DNA of 47,358 nt, taken from NCBI RefSeq assembly GCF_007489285.1, contig NZ_VLIY01000025.1:1-47358 (forward strand), read 5' to 3'. A model generated the notes under the pieces. It saw only the letters and a list, made by a program, of their open reading frames with translations. It ran no database searches and was not told the DNA's origin. Position 1 is the stretch's first letter; the number at the start of each line of letters is the position of its first letter. The DNA comes from Skermania sp. ID1734. Lineage in GTDB: Bacteria; Actinomycetota; Actinomycetes; Mycobacteriales; Mycobacteriaceae. Shown here piece by piece: positions 28,783-36,798 of this stretch. Made by a program: the position numbers and the translations under genes.

Positions 28783-30384
28783 ATGGTTACCACGAGTGCC
28801 GACCCGGACGTACGCGTCCGCGAACTGCTGGCCGACTACGACACGCCGACCGCGTGCGCCGCCGAACTGCTCTGCGACCGGCATCCCGCCGAGGCGGTGG
28901 CATGCACGGTGATCGACGAGGATCTCTCCGCCACCGACCTGACCTACGGCCAACTGCGCGAGCAGTCCGCGCGATTCGCCACCGCGCTGGCCGAATTGGG
29001 TGTTGGGCCTGGTGATCGGGTCGCCACGCTGATGGGCAAGTCGGCCGAACTGGTCATTACGCTGCTGGGCATCTGGCGCTGTGGTGCGGTGCACGTGCCT
29101 CTGTTCACCGCGTTCGCGCCGCCCGCTATCGCCTTCCGGCTGCAGGCGAGCGGCGCCAAGCTGGTGGTGTCCGACAGCAATCAGCTCGCCAAACTGGCGG
29201 CCGGCGACGACATCCCGGCCGATCCGCCGTGGCGGGTGATCGACGCCGGATCCGAATTCGCCGGCCTGGTGGCCGGGCACGAGCCGATGGAATCGGCGGT
29301 GGCGGTCGGCGGTGACGGCCTGCTCATCGAGCTGTTCACCAGCGGCACCACCGGCACGCCGAAGGGGGTGCCGGTGCCGGTGCGGGCGCTCGCGTCGTTT
29401 GTGGCCTATCTCGAATTCGGGCTCGACGTCCGCCGTGACGACGTCTTCTGGAACGCCGCCGATCCCGGCTGGGCTTATGGGCTGTACTTCGCCATTGCCG
29501 GTCCGTTGGCCGCCGGCGTGCGGACGTTGCTGCTGCACGCGGGGTTTTCTGCGCCGTTGACGTGGCAGGTGCTGCAGCGGTTCGAGGTGACGAACTTCGC
29601 GGCGGCGCCGACGGTGTACCGCGCGCTGCGCGCCGGCTCGGCGCCCGACGGCGTGCGGCTGCGGCGGGCGTCGTCGGCAGGGGAGCCACTGACGCCAGAC
29701 GTCGTGGGCTGGTCCAAGGAGGTGCTCGGCGTGGCCGTGCGCGACCACTACGGGCAGACCGAGCACGGCATGTTCATCGTGAACGCCTGGGCGGAGCAGC
29801 TGGCAGTCGATGCGCCGGCGGGCTCGATGGGCAAGACACTGCCCGGATGGTCGTGCGAGGTCCTTGCCGACAACGCCGACGAGATAGCACCGGTAGGCAC
29901 GGTCGGTCGGGTGGTTATCGACGTGCACGCCAGCCCGCTGCTCTGGTTCACCGGCTACCTCGACGCACCGGAGAAGACCGCGCAGCGCTACACGGCCGAC
30001 GGGCGCTGGTATCTCACCGGGGACGCCGGATCGGTCGACGAAAACGGCTACTACTTCTTCTCGGCGCGCGACGACGACGTGATCATCATGGCCGGCTACC
30101 GGATCGGGCCGTTCGACGTCGAAAGCGTCCTGGTGATGCACGACGCGGTGGTCGAGGCCGCGGTGGTGGGCAAGCCGGACGAGCTGCGCGGCGAGGTGCT
30201 CGAGGCGTACGTGGTGCTGCGCGATGCCGATGCGGCGTCCGACGATTTGGTCGCCGAGCTGCAGCAGCTGGTCAAGCGCAAGTTCGCGGCCCACGCCTAC
30301 CCGCGGCGGGTGCATTTCGTCGAAGCGCTGCCCAAGACGCCGAGCGGGAAGGTGCAACGGTTCCTGCTCCGGTCCCGTGCGTGA
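28783..30384 (+). CDS. Acyl-CoA synthetase (AMP-forming)
   Basis: This 533-residue enzyme activates an organic acid with ATP and CoA. ATG 28783 is chosen, with AAGGA upstream; an in-frame start at 28777 is possible. The AMP-binding motif is [16 protein letters not shown] (about 184-199), followed by HYGQTEHG and [18 protein letters not shown] (A8 region). The end has [11 protein letters not shown] with the A10 lysine. The text is closest to the acetyl/propionyl to medium-chain group (for example [17 protein letters not shown]). The stop codon lies inside the left arm of a 22-bp perfect palindrome (30374-30419), so the last residues, RSRA, are encoded by that element. It is divergent from the GAF-LuxR regulator. 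Confidence 0.9.
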   Translation: MVTTSADPDVRVRELLADYDTPTACAAELLCDRHPAEAVACTVIDEDLSATDLTYGQLREQSARFATALAELGVGPGDRVATLMGKSAELVITLLGIWRCGAVHVPLFTAFAPPAIAFRLQASGAKLVVSDSNQLAKLAAGDDIPADPPWRVIDAGSEFAGLVAGHEPMESAVAVGGDGLLIELFTSGTTGTPKGVPVPVRALASFVAYLEFGLDVRRDDVFWNAADPGWAYGLYFAIAGPLAAGVRTLLLHAGFSAPLTWQVLQRFEVTNFAAAPTVYRALRAGSAPDGVRLRRASSAGEPLTPDVVGWSKEVLGVAVRDHYGQTEHGMFIVNAWAEQLAVDAPAGSMGKTLPGWSCEVLADNADEIAPVGTVGRVVIDVHASPLLWFTGYLDAPEKTAQRYTADGRWYLTGDAGSVDENGYYFFSARDDDVIIMAGYRIGPFDVESVLVMHDAVVEAAVVGKPDELRGEVLEAYVVLRDADAASDDLVAELQQLVKRKFAAHAYPRRVHFVEALPKTPSGKVQRFLLRSRA

Positions 30385-30419
30385 ATTTTCACCGCCCGCG
30401 GTGAAAATTCACGCACGGG
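30374..30419. repeat. Palindromic element, copy 1 (22-bp perfect stem)
   Basis: The arms are 30374-30395 and 30398-30419, complementary over 22 bases with a CC loop. The core is GTGCGTGAATTTTCACCGC. Two other copies occur at 39344-39391 and 40000-40043; those have GATTTTCC where this one has GAATTTTC, with the other arm changed to match. It covers the stop codon of the acyl-CoA synthetase gene. Confidence 0.95.
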
Positions 30420-30429
30420 GTCCACGACG

Positions 30430-30435
30430 TACCCT
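30430..30435 (+). promoter_or_regulatory. Possible -10 element for a leaderless mapB transcript
   Basis: TACCCT at 30430-30435 lies 7 bases before ATG 30443, and no ribosome site is present. This is the spacing of a leaderless start as common in mycobacteria. No matching -35 is clear. Confidence 0.35.
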
Positions 30436-30442
30436 TTTCGGT

Positions 30443-31300
30443 ATGTCCACCCGCACCGCCCTTCGCCCCGGCGTCGTGTCGCCGACTCGTCCCGTTCCGC
30501 GCGCCATCGAACGGCCGGAGTATGCCTGGAAGGCCACCGCCAACGAGGGCCACGAACCGTGGGTGCAGACACCGGAGACCATCGAGGCAATGCGCATCGC
30601 CGGCAAGATCGCCGCGCAGGCGCTGGTCGAAGCGGGCAAGGCGGTCGCTCCCGGCGTCACCACCGATGAGCTCGACCGGATCGCCCACGAGTTCATGTGC
30701 GACCACGGTGCCTATCCATCGACGTTGGGCTACAAGGGGTTTCCCAAATCATGCTGCACCTCGCTGAACGAGGTGATCTGCCACGGCATACCGGACTCGA
30801 CGGTGATCGAAGACGGCGACATCGTGAACATCGACGTCACCGCCTACATCCACGGCGTGCACGGTGACACCAACGCCACCTTCCTGGCCGGCGACGTCTG
30901 CGAGGAGGCGCGGTTGCTGGTCGAGCGCACCCACGAGGCGACCATGCGCGCGATCAAGGCGGTCAAGCCCGGTCGGGCGCTGAACGTGATCGGCCGCGTC
31001 ATCGAGTCCTACGCCAACCGCTTCGGCTACGGCGTGGTGCGCGACTTCACCGGCCACGGCGTGGGGCCCACCTTCCACAGTGGGCTGGTGATCCTGCACT
31101 ACGACCAGCCTGCCGTGGACACCATCATCGAACCGGGCATGACCTTCACCATCGAGCCGATGATCAACCTCGGCACACCCGACTACGAGATGTGGGACGA
31201 CGGCTGGACCGTCGTGACGCGCGATCGCAAGTGGACCGCACAGTTCGAACACACCCTGGTGGTTACCGAGACGGGCGCTGAGATCCTCACGCTGCCGTGA
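30443..31300 (+). CDS. mapB: Type I methionine aminopeptidase
   Basis: This enzyme removes N-terminal methionine from new proteins. It has 285 residues, the length I recall for M. tuberculosis MapB. ATG 30443 has no Shine-Dalgarno and may be leaderless. The N-terminal 40-residue extension with [15 protein letters not shown] is the SH3-binding-like extension of actinobacterial MetAP1c. The metal ligands follow family text: [20 protein letters not shown] (two Asp), [11 protein letters not shown] (His), and [10 protein letters not shown] and [11 protein letters not shown] (two Glu). The stop TGA overlaps the cobQ start GTG by 2 bases in GTGA, and lies in the first unit of a 24-bp tandem repeat. 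Confidence 0.96.
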   Translation: MSTRTALRPGVVSPTRPVPRAIERPEYAWKATANEGHEPWVQTPETIEAMRIAGKIAAQALVEAGKAVAPGVTTDELDRIAHEFMCDHGAYPSTLGYKGFPKSCCTSLNEVICHGIPDSTVIEDGDIVNIDVTAYIHGVHGDTNATFLAGDVCEEARLLVERTHEATMRAIKAVKPGRALNVIGRVIESYANRFGYGVVRDFTGHGVGPTFHSGLVILHYDQPAVDTIIEPGMTFTIEPMINLGTPDYEMWDDGWTVVTRDRKWTAQFEHTLVVTETGAEILTLP

Positions 31301-31345
31301 GCGGCAAATCCGATACTGCCGTGAGCGGCAAATCCGATACAGCCG
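31292..31345. repeat. 24-bp tandem repeat (2 full units plus part) at the mapB/cobQ junction
   Basis: CTGCCGTGAGCGGCAAATCC followed by GATA is present at 31292-31315 and again exactly at 31316-31339; a third, degenerate unit begins at 31340 (CAGCCGTGAAGG). Each unit contains a GTG in frame with cobQ, so the repeat triples the possible starts and encodes the 8-residue repeat SGKSDTAV in the protein's N-terminus. Confidence 0.95.
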
Positions 31346-32850
31346 TGAAGGGTGCGTTGCTGGTCGCCGGTACCACCTCCGACGCCGGCAAGAGCGTCAT
31401 CGCCGCCGGGCTGTGCCGACTGCTGGCCCGGCGCGGGGCGAAGGTGGCGCCGTTCAAGGCGCAGAACATGTCCAACAATTCGGTCGTCACCCTCGACGGC
31501 GGCGAGATCGGGCGGGCGCAGGCTCTGCAAGCGGCCGCCTGCGGGCTCGAGCCGAGCGTGCGGTTCAATCCCGTGCTGTTGAAGCCCGGCAGCGATCGGC
31601 GCTCGCAACTAGTGGTGCGCGGCAAGGCGATCGGCACGATCGGCGCGGCTGATTACCTGGCTTGGCGGGAGAAGCTACGCGGTGTCGTGGCCGACGAACT
31701 GGCGTCGCTGCGCTCCGAGTTCGACGTGGTGATCTGCGAGGGCGCCGGGTCGCCTGCCGAGATCAACCTGCGCGAAACCGATATCGCGAACATGGGACTG
31801 GCGCGCGCGGCCGACATCCCGGTGATCGTGGTGGGCGACATCGATCGCGGGGGAGTATTGGCCCACTTGTTCGGGACGGTGGCCGTGCTCGACCCCGAGG
31901 ATCAGGCGTTGATCGCCGGCTTCCTGATCAACAAGTTTCGCGGCGATCCGGCATTGCTCGAACCGGGTTTGGCGCAACTCGAAAAGCTCACCGGGCGACC
32001 GACGCTCGGTGTGGTGCCCTACTCCGATGAGCTGTGGATCGACGCGGAGGATTCGCTGTCGACGGTGTCCGACGCGCCAGTGGGGCGGCCCGCGCCGCCG
32101 CTTGGTTCGGAGTGGCTCAATGTCGCGGCGATCCGGTTACCGCGGATCTCCAACAGCACCGACGTCGAAGCTTTGGCGTGCGAGCCGGGAGTGGCGGTTC
32201 GGTGGGTGACCGAGCCGTCCCGGGTCGCCGACGCCGACGTCGTGGTGGTGCCGGGAACCAAATCGACCGTCAGCGATCTGGCGTGGTTGCGGCGCACCGG
32301 TCTTGCCGAGGCCTTGGTCTCTCGCGCTGCCCGAGGCAGGCCGATCATCGGTATCTGCGGTGGTTACCAGATGCTCGGGCGAACGATCGTCGACGATGTC
32401 GAATCCCGGTGCGGCGAGGTGGCCGGCCTGGGGTTGCTGGACCTGCAGGTGCGCTTCGACCCGGAAAAGACGCTGCGCCGGGTATCGGGGACTGCGGACG
32501 GAATTGCCGTGCGCGGCTACGAGATTCACCATGGGCAAGCGTGCGCCGCCGGCGATGAAGCGTTGCTGCACTACGCCGACGGCACGCCGGAGGGCAGCGT
32601 AAAAGGCGCCGTGCGCGGCACCCACTGGCACGGATTGCTGGCCTGCGACGACTACCGGCGAGCGCTGCTGCCGGTGCTCGCCGCCGAAAGCGGTCGCGGT
32701 GGCTTCGTCGTCGCGCCCGATACCTCCGTGCACCGAATCCGGCTGCGGCAACTGGATTTACTGGCCGACCTGATCGAGCGTCATGTAGACGTGAGTGCCG
32801 TGCTCTACCTGATCGAGCACGGCGCCCCGTACGACCTGCGGACGATCTAG
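31297..32850 (+). CDS. cobQ: Cobyric acid synthase, glutamine-hydrolysing
   Basis: CobQ amidates four side chains of adenosylcobyrinic a,c-diamide to make adenosylcobyric acid, late in vitamin B12 synthesis. It has 517 residues from GTG 31297; GTG 31321 and 31345 are equally possible because of the tandem repeat, and the true N-terminus may be at 31345. The N-terminal ATP-binding domain begins [18 protein letters not shown], with [10 protein letters not shown]. The C-terminal type I glutamine amidotransferase has [10 protein letters not shown] with Cys354 and GTHWHGLL with the catalytic His at 443 or 445. It overlaps mapB, so the two are translated together. The stop overlaps the convergent permease gene by 3 bases. 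In M. tuberculosis this gene is, as I recall, elsewhere (near Rv0255c). Confidence 0.94.
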   Translation: MSGKSDTAVSGKSDTAVKGALLVAGTTSDAGKSVIAAGLCRLLARRGAKVAPFKAQNMSNNSVVTLDGGEIGRAQALQAAACGLEPSVRFNPVLLKPGSDRRSQLVVRGKAIGTIGAADYLAWREKLRGVVADELASLRSEFDVVICEGAGSPAEINLRETDIANMGLARAADIPVIVVGDIDRGGVLAHLFGTVAVLDPEDQALIAGFLINKFRGDPALLEPGLAQLEKLTGRPTLGVVPYSDELWIDAEDSLSTVSDAPVGRPAPPLGSEWLNVAAIRLPRISNSTDVEALACEPGVAVRWVTEPSRVADADVVVVPGTKSTVSDLAWLRRTGLAEALVSRAARGRPIIGICGGYQMLGRTIVDDVESRCGEVAGLGLLDLQVRFDPEKTLRRVSGTADGIAVRGYEIHHGQACAAGDEALLHYADGTPEGSVKGAVRGTHWHGLLACDDYRRALLPVLAAESGRGGFVVAPDTSVHRIRLRQLDLLADLIERHVDVSAVLYLIEHGAPYDLRTI

Positions 32851-33590
32851 GCGGGAGCCGTCCGGCGCAGGATCACCCAGGCTCCGGCCAAGGCAACCGC
32901 GGCTGCGAGCGCCGGAAAAACCACCAGGGGATAGGCGCGCGGAATGTCGGCGAACCAGTGCCCGATGTCGAGCCACCACCGTTGCCAGGTCACCACAATG
33001 GCCGAAATTCCCAGCGCCACTGCAACGGTCAGTCCTGCGGTCAGCAGTCCTTGGGTGCGCCAGCGCTGGTGGATACAGCCAACGAAGAGCCCGATCGTTG
33101 TGACCAGGAACAGCGAAACGATGGGCGTGAGTAGCTGCAGGATTGGATTGTCGGTCCAGTACGCGGGGATGTCGAACATGCGCATGTGCACGCCCCATCC
33201 GTTCGTCACCCGTTCGCCGAGGGCGAGTACGAACAGTGCGGCGCCGAACACCGTCGACTGGCTGACCGCAACGAGTGTTGTGGCGGTGAAGTATTCGCGT
33301 CGGGTGACGCTCAGTCCCAGCGCAAACGGGAAGGTCTGCGTCAGTGCCTGCAGGTAGAACGCCAGCGTGAAGGCGTACAGCGAAAAGACTCCGCCGGTGA
33401 AGCTCGAGTCGCTGGCGTCGTCGCCGGTGACGAAGAAGATCGCCAGCGCGATCGCGAAAGAGACCGCGACGACACCGATCGGCCAGACGATCAGCAACGG
33501 GCTTGCGGCGTGGTGGAGCCGGGCCACGTTGAGCAGTCGGGTCGAGGTCCGGCGGGCCGGGATGCGACGACCGAAAGTGGTGGCAGTCAT
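32847..33590 (-). CDS. ABC-2-type membrane permease
   Basis: This is a 247-residue integral membrane protein, ATG 33590, whose start overlaps the stop of the ATPase gene (33587-33590). About six hydrophobic segments are visible ([91 protein letters not shown] among them), a pattern typical of the membrane part of an ABC-2 transporter. No substrate is readable. With the ATPase and the GntR regulator it forms a three-gene operon of the Ytr/antibiotic-response type. Its 3' end overlaps cobQ by 3 bases. Confidence 0.82.
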   Translation of the reverse strand: MTATTFGRRIPARRTSTRLLNVARLHHAASPLLIVWPIGVVAVSFAIALAIFFVTGDDASDSSFTGGVFSLYAFTLAFYLQALTQTFPFALGLSVTRREYFTATTLVAVSQSTVFGAALFVLALGERVTNGWGVHMRMFDIPAYWTDNPILQLLTPIVSLFLVTTIGLFVGCIHQRWRTQGLLTAGLTVAVALGISAIVVTWQRWWLDIGHWFADIPRAYPLVVFPALAAAVALAGAWVILRRTAPA

Positions 33591-34489
33591 GCGGACTCCT
33601 TGGCTGCGGTGGTACTCCGGACGACGAGTTGCTGCAACGAAACTGGTTCGAGCTGCAGGCCCGCGGCGAGGGCGCGGTTGCGCTCGGCGTCGGTGAGTTC
33701 GACGGCAACGGTCGCGCGGGCCAGGCTGCTCAGCGACTCCCGATGCAGCACAGCATGATCCGCAGCGAACGCCTCGACCGTGCGAGCAGGCCCGGACACC
33801 ATGACGGCACGCGACCGCAGCGCATCGGCGTTGTCATCGAGCAAAATCCGGCCCTTGTCGATTACCAGCACGTGCTCGATCAGATCGCTGACCTCATCGA
33901 TCAGATGTGTGGAAAGAACTATGGTGCGCGGGTTTTCGCTGAAGTCTGCAAGCAGACGGTCGTAGAACATGGTGCGAGACACCGCGTCCAACCCGAGGTA
34001 GGGCTCGTCGAAAATGGTGAGCGGCGCGCGCGATGCCAGCCCGACGGTGACGCCGACAGCCGACGTCGTGCCGCGGGAAAGCTTCTTCATCTTCCGGTCG
34101 AGCGGGATGTCGAAGTCCTTGATGAGTTCGTGGGCAAAGTCGTTGTTCCAGTTGGGCAACAGCTGACTTGCCGCGGCCAGAACGTGTTTGACCCGGTAGT
34201 CCTCGGGGTAGCGCTGGCTTTCCTTGACGAAGCAGACGCGGGCGAGCGCAACGGGGTTCTCGAAGGGCTGCTGCCCGAATATCGAGATGTCGCCGCTGGT
34301 CTGCCGGAGTTGGCCGGTGAGCATCTGCATCACCGTCGTCTTTCCAGCGCCATTGCGGCCGAGCAGACCGTAGATGCGATCGGGGTCGATGTCGAAATCG
34401 ACGTTGTCCACGGCCGTGAACCGCCCGAATCGCTTGGTCAGCCCGCGCACCGAAACGGCGGGAATGCTACTGATCCGGCTGGTGCTCAT
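33587..34489 (-). CDS. ABC transporter ATP-binding protein
   Basis: This 300-residue ATPase reads from ATG 34489, whose A overlaps the stop of the GntR gene in ATGA. Walker A is GRNGAGKTT (44-52), Walker B is LTIFDEPYLGLD, and the switch histidine is in LSTHLIDEV. The signature motif reads LSRGTTSA instead of LSGGQ, a common variant in this subgroup. The C-terminal 90 residues (about 210-300) form an extra region seen in CcmA/DRA-like exporters. It pairs with the permease gene downstream (4-base overlap). The operon is led by the GntR regulator; transport of a peptide or antibiotic is the usual guess. Confidence 0.88.
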   Translation of the reverse strand: MSTSRISSIPAVSVRGLTKRFGRFTAVDNVDFDIDPDRIYGLLGRNGAGKTTVMQMLTGQLRQTSGDISIFGQQPFENPVALARVCFVKESQRYPEDYRVKHVLAAASQLLPNWNNDFAHELIKDFDIPLDRKMKKLSRGTTSAVGVTVGLASRAPLTIFDEPYLGLDAVSRTMFYDRLLADFSENPRTIVLSTHLIDEVSDLIEHVLVIDKGRILLDDNADALRSRAVMVSGPARTVEAFAADHAVLHRESLSSLARATVAVELTDAERNRALAAGLQLEPVSLQQLVVRSTTAAKESA

Positions 34490-34845
34490 AGGTTCTTCTC
34501 CCATTGATCGAGCATCGATTTCAGTTCGGCGATCCCGACGCCGAGCTTGTCCGCCTCTGCGACGAGCGGTTCGATGTACTGGCGGGCAAAGCGTTCGCGG
34601 CGCCGCGACTTCAGCGCTTCGCGGGCGCCGGCGCTGACGAACATCCCGATTCCTCGTTTCTTGTAGATGATCCCTTCGGCGGCAAGCTGATTCAGCCCTT
34701 TCGCGGCGGTTGCCGGATTGATCCTATGAAATGCGGCGAGCTCGTTCGTCGACGGCACCTGCGTGTCCTCGGCCAGTGTCCCGTCGATGATCGAGTTCTC
34801 GATGAGTTCGGCCACTTGCGCAAACAGTGGCCGGCCGTTCTCCAT
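34486..34845 (-). CDS. GntR-family (YtrA) transcriptional regulator
   Basis: This 119-residue repressor reads from ATG 34845; GTG 34848 is an alternative. Residues about 5-75 are a winged helix-turn-helix: PLFAQVAELIENSIIDGTLAEDTQVPSTNELAAF and PATAAKGLNQLAAEGIIYKKRGIGMFV. The effector domain is short and lacks the FadR or UTRA folds, as in the YtrA subfamily. YtrA repressors sit in front of the ABC transporter genes they repress. Here the operon is gntR-ATPase-permease with 4-base overlaps. A 26-base palindrome lies 33-58 bases upstream of the start and is probably its operator. Confidence 0.9.
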   Translation of the reverse strand: MENGRPLFAQVAELIENSIIDGTLAEDTQVPSTNELAAFHRINPATAAKGLNQLAAEGIIYKKRGIGMFVSAGAREALKSRRRERFARQYIEPLVAEADKLGVGIAELKSMLDQWEKNL

Positions 34846-34877
34846 CACGGTTAACCAGCCACGGCTAGCTGCTTAAG

Positions 34878-34903
34878 TGGTTCATTACTCATGTAACTAA
34901 CCA
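34878..34903. promoter_or_regulatory. Palindromic operator of the GntR/ABC operon
   Basis: TGGTTCATTAC (34878-34888) and GTAACTAACCA (34893-34903) form an inverted repeat with 9 of 11 matches around TCAT. It lies 33 bases before the GntR start and resembles the operators reported for YtrA-type repressors (AT-rich arms in otherwise GC-rich DNA). Confidence 0.65.
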
Positions 34904-34956
34904 TAGAGGCTCTTCGCGTCACCGGCAACCTGTCGTCAGCCTTGACTCCTGCTCGA

Positions 34957-35024
34957 AGTCACCCGCGTTTTGTGGTGAGACTGCGCTCGATCAACTGCAG
35001 TTCGAGTCGAAAAGGCGGGTGACT
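34957..35024. other. Structured intergenic region (10-bp perfect inverted repeat with inner palindrome)
   Basis: AGTCACCCGC (34957-34966) and GCGGGTGACT (35015-35024) are exactly complementary. The 48 bases between them contain AACTGCAGTT, a perfect palindrome, flanked by CTCGA and TCGAG. It lies just before the hydrolase gene (start 35051) and could form a nested hairpin in RNA. It may be a leader element or a small structured RNA. Confidence 0.4.
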
Positions 35025-35050
35025 AGGCACGTGGCGTACCGTCGGCAGGC

Positions 35051-35605
35051 ATGGAGCTCAGGCAGATCGGTGCTCGCACGGTTCGCATCGATGGCCCCGA
35101 GAGCCGTCACAGCGTGTTGTTGTTGCCCGCCGCTGCCGAGCCGGGAACTGTCTACGACGACGTCTGTACCCGGCTGCACAACTCGGGATTGCGCACGATC
35201 GTCGCCGAGACTCTCGACGGCCTCGACGAAGCCGGTATCGCCGCGATCCTCGACGAGCTGAAGATCGGCTGGGTGAATCTGGTGGGCAGTCGCGAAGGTG
35301 CTGGTCTCGCCTGGCTTTTCGCCGCCCGTACCTTCGGTCGGGTGGCCAGTCTGGTCGTGGCGGACTGCTGCCATCCGGCGGTGCCGGATCTCAACGGCGA
35401 AGTCCTGGCGGCGGACTGCCCGCCGGTGGAACTGCCGACCACGCTCATCATCGGTAGTTCGCTGCTGCGCCCGCAGGCGGATGTCTCGGGCCGAAAGGTC
35501 TACGCCGACTTTCGGATTGTCCAGCTCGACGGTGTCGACAATGTGCCGCTGAAGGCGGCCGCCGAAATGGCCACCGAGATCGTGCTGCGCACGAGTTCCT
35601 GGTAG
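35051..35605 (+). CDS. Small alpha/beta-hydrolase-fold protein, nucleophile probably missing
   Basis: This 184-residue protein starts at ATG 35051. The text looks like an alpha/beta hydrolase core: HSVLLLPAAAEPG for the first strand, and VNLVGSREGAGLAWLFAARTF for the nucleophile elbow and helix. The G-x-S-x-G motif reads GSREG, so the position of the catalytic serine is arginine. TLIIGSSLLRPQ and VQLDGVDNVP stand where the acid and His regions lie, but no clear His follows. It may be a non-catalytic binding protein, or a decayed gene. Its stop lies in one unit of a 20-bp tandem duplication shared with the end of the next gene. Confidence 0.65.
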   Translation: MELRQIGARTVRIDGPESRHSVLLLPAAAEPGTVYDDVCTRLHNSGLRTIVAETLDGLDEAGIAAILDELKIGWVNLVGSREGAGLAWLFAARTFGRVASLVVADCCHPAVPDLNGEVLAADCPPVELPTTLIIGSSLLRPQADVSGRKVYADFRIVQLDGVDNVPLKAAAEMATEIVLRTSSW

Positions 35606-35640
35606 CGGGTCAGCTTGCGGGGTAGCTGGTCAGCTTGCGG
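35601..35640. repeat. 20-bp tandem duplication between two convergent genes
   Basis: GGTAGCGGGTCAGCTTGCGG (35601-35620) is followed by GGTAGCTGGTCAGCTTGCGG (35621-35640), one base different. The first holds the stop of the hydrolase-fold gene; the second holds the stop of the minus-strand hydrolase gene. Confidence 0.95.
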
Positions 35641-36664
35641 GCAACGGCCCCAGCGACTCGAGCCAGCGGTCGAGTTCGCCGAATGCCTGTGCCAGCGGCC
35701 CGGGCGTGGAGAGAAACACATCGTGGCGCGCGCCGTCGACCGGGACGATCGTCGTGCGGTCACCCAGACAACCCGACCAGCGCTGAATCTGGCGGACGTC
35801 GAGGACCGCGTCGGCAAGGTCGACGTCGGGGCCGTCGCTGGTGAAGCGGGTGAGCTTGGACCGCAGTATCAGCGCCGGAACGCCGACGTCGAGCCCCCGG
35901 TGTAACTGCGTGTGCCCGGCGCGAACGGCCCGCAGCCATCCGAAGCGCACCGGGAAGCCGTCGAGCGGTTTCCAATCGAGCTGGTAGTGCCATTCGCCGT
36001 TGGCGCTCGCGTGCAAGCTCGCGCCGTAGGTATCCAGTCGCTTGCGGGGAATGGCCGTTTTGCCGCGGAACCGGCCGACGACGTTGATGACGGCGGTGCC
36101 GATATTGCGCGCCACCGACGGGCCCTGCAGGTCGAACCACGGACTGTTGAGAATCAGTCCGGCGACCCCGGCCTTCGCGCTGCCGCCCTCACGACGGCCG
36201 AGCCGGTCCAGCCACAGCGGCAGGATCAGCCCGCCGGTCGAGTGCGCCATCAACAGCACCGACCCGCCGTCGACCTGTTCGCGCACGATGTTCAGGGCGA
36301 GTTCGAGTTCGTTGTCGTAGAGCGCGAGATCGCTCACATAATGCGGAGTCTGGCCCGGGCGGAGCGAGCGGCCACACTTGTGCAGGTCTAAAGCGAAGAA
36401 TTCGTAACCGAGCGCCGCGAAATGTTCGGCCACATGCGTTTGAAAGAAATAGTCGGTGTAGCCGTGCACGTACAAAACAGCCGCCGCGCCAGGCGGTCGA
36501 TGCGCAGCATGATTTTCCGGCCGATATCGAATCAACGTGGCCACGATGTCGCCCTCCCCGTCAGGGTCGGGGCCGAGTTCGAGCACCAGCTGTTGATATC
36601 CCGGCCCGAGATGGTCCGGGGTCCACGCCGCCGGATTCGGCGTGGATTGGGCGCTTTGCGTCAC
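35630..36664 (-). CDS. Alpha/beta hydrolase, monoglyceride-lipase-like
   Basis: This 344-residue serine hydrolase reads from GTG 36664, which has no clear ribosome site and may be leaderless. The oxyanion region is AVLYVHGYTDYFFQTHVAEHF; the nucleophile elbow is LLMAHSTGGLILPLWLDRLG with Ser in HSTGG. The acid is likely in the TRFTSDGPDVDLADAV region and the base His in VDGARHDVFLSTPG. It matches the position of the Rv2854-type hydrolase (346 residues by memory) ahead of mqo. The substrate is unknown; acylglycerols or peptides are possible. It is divergent from mqo. Confidence 0.87.
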   Translation of the reverse strand: MTQSAQSTPNPAAWTPDHLGPGYQQLVLELGPDPDGEGDIVATLIRYRPENHAAHRPPGAAAVLYVHGYTDYFFQTHVAEHFAALGYEFFALDLHKCGRSLRPGQTPHYVSDLALYDNELELALNIVREQVDGGSVLLMAHSTGGLILPLWLDRLGRREGGSAKAGVAGLILNSPWFDLQGPSVARNIGTAVINVVGRFRGKTAIPRKRLDTYGASLHASANGEWHYQLDWKPLDGFPVRFGWLRAVRAGHTQLHRGLDVGVPALILRSKLTRFTSDGPDVDLADAVLDVRQIQRWSGCLGDRTTIVPVDGARHDVFLSTPGPLAQAFGELDRWLESLGPLPAS

Positions 36665-36708
36665 ATTCTCAATTTATGACATGGCCGCCGTACTGGCGAG
36701 GCGCACAA

Positions 36709-36736
36709 TTGAGTTGAGTTAATCGCCCGGTAACCT
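36709..36736 (+). promoter_or_regulatory. SigA-like promoter of mqo
   Basis: TTGAGT (36709-36714) and TAACCT (36731-36736) have a 16-base spacer, which fits a housekeeping mycobacterial promoter. The transcript would start near 36743, about 55 bases before GTG 36799. The first TTGAGT overlaps a second copy at 36714-36719. Confidence 0.5.
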
Positions 36737-36798
36737 AAGCCGAGCCGTCCTCACGGACCACACGTTCCCGGCTATGAGACAAGGAAGTCGAAGCTCCA

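Noticed and set aside
28741-30357. 538-codon minus-strand open frame opposite the acyl-CoA synthetase gene
   Set aside because: Shadow frame; Arg/His/Gln-rich text and no family motif.
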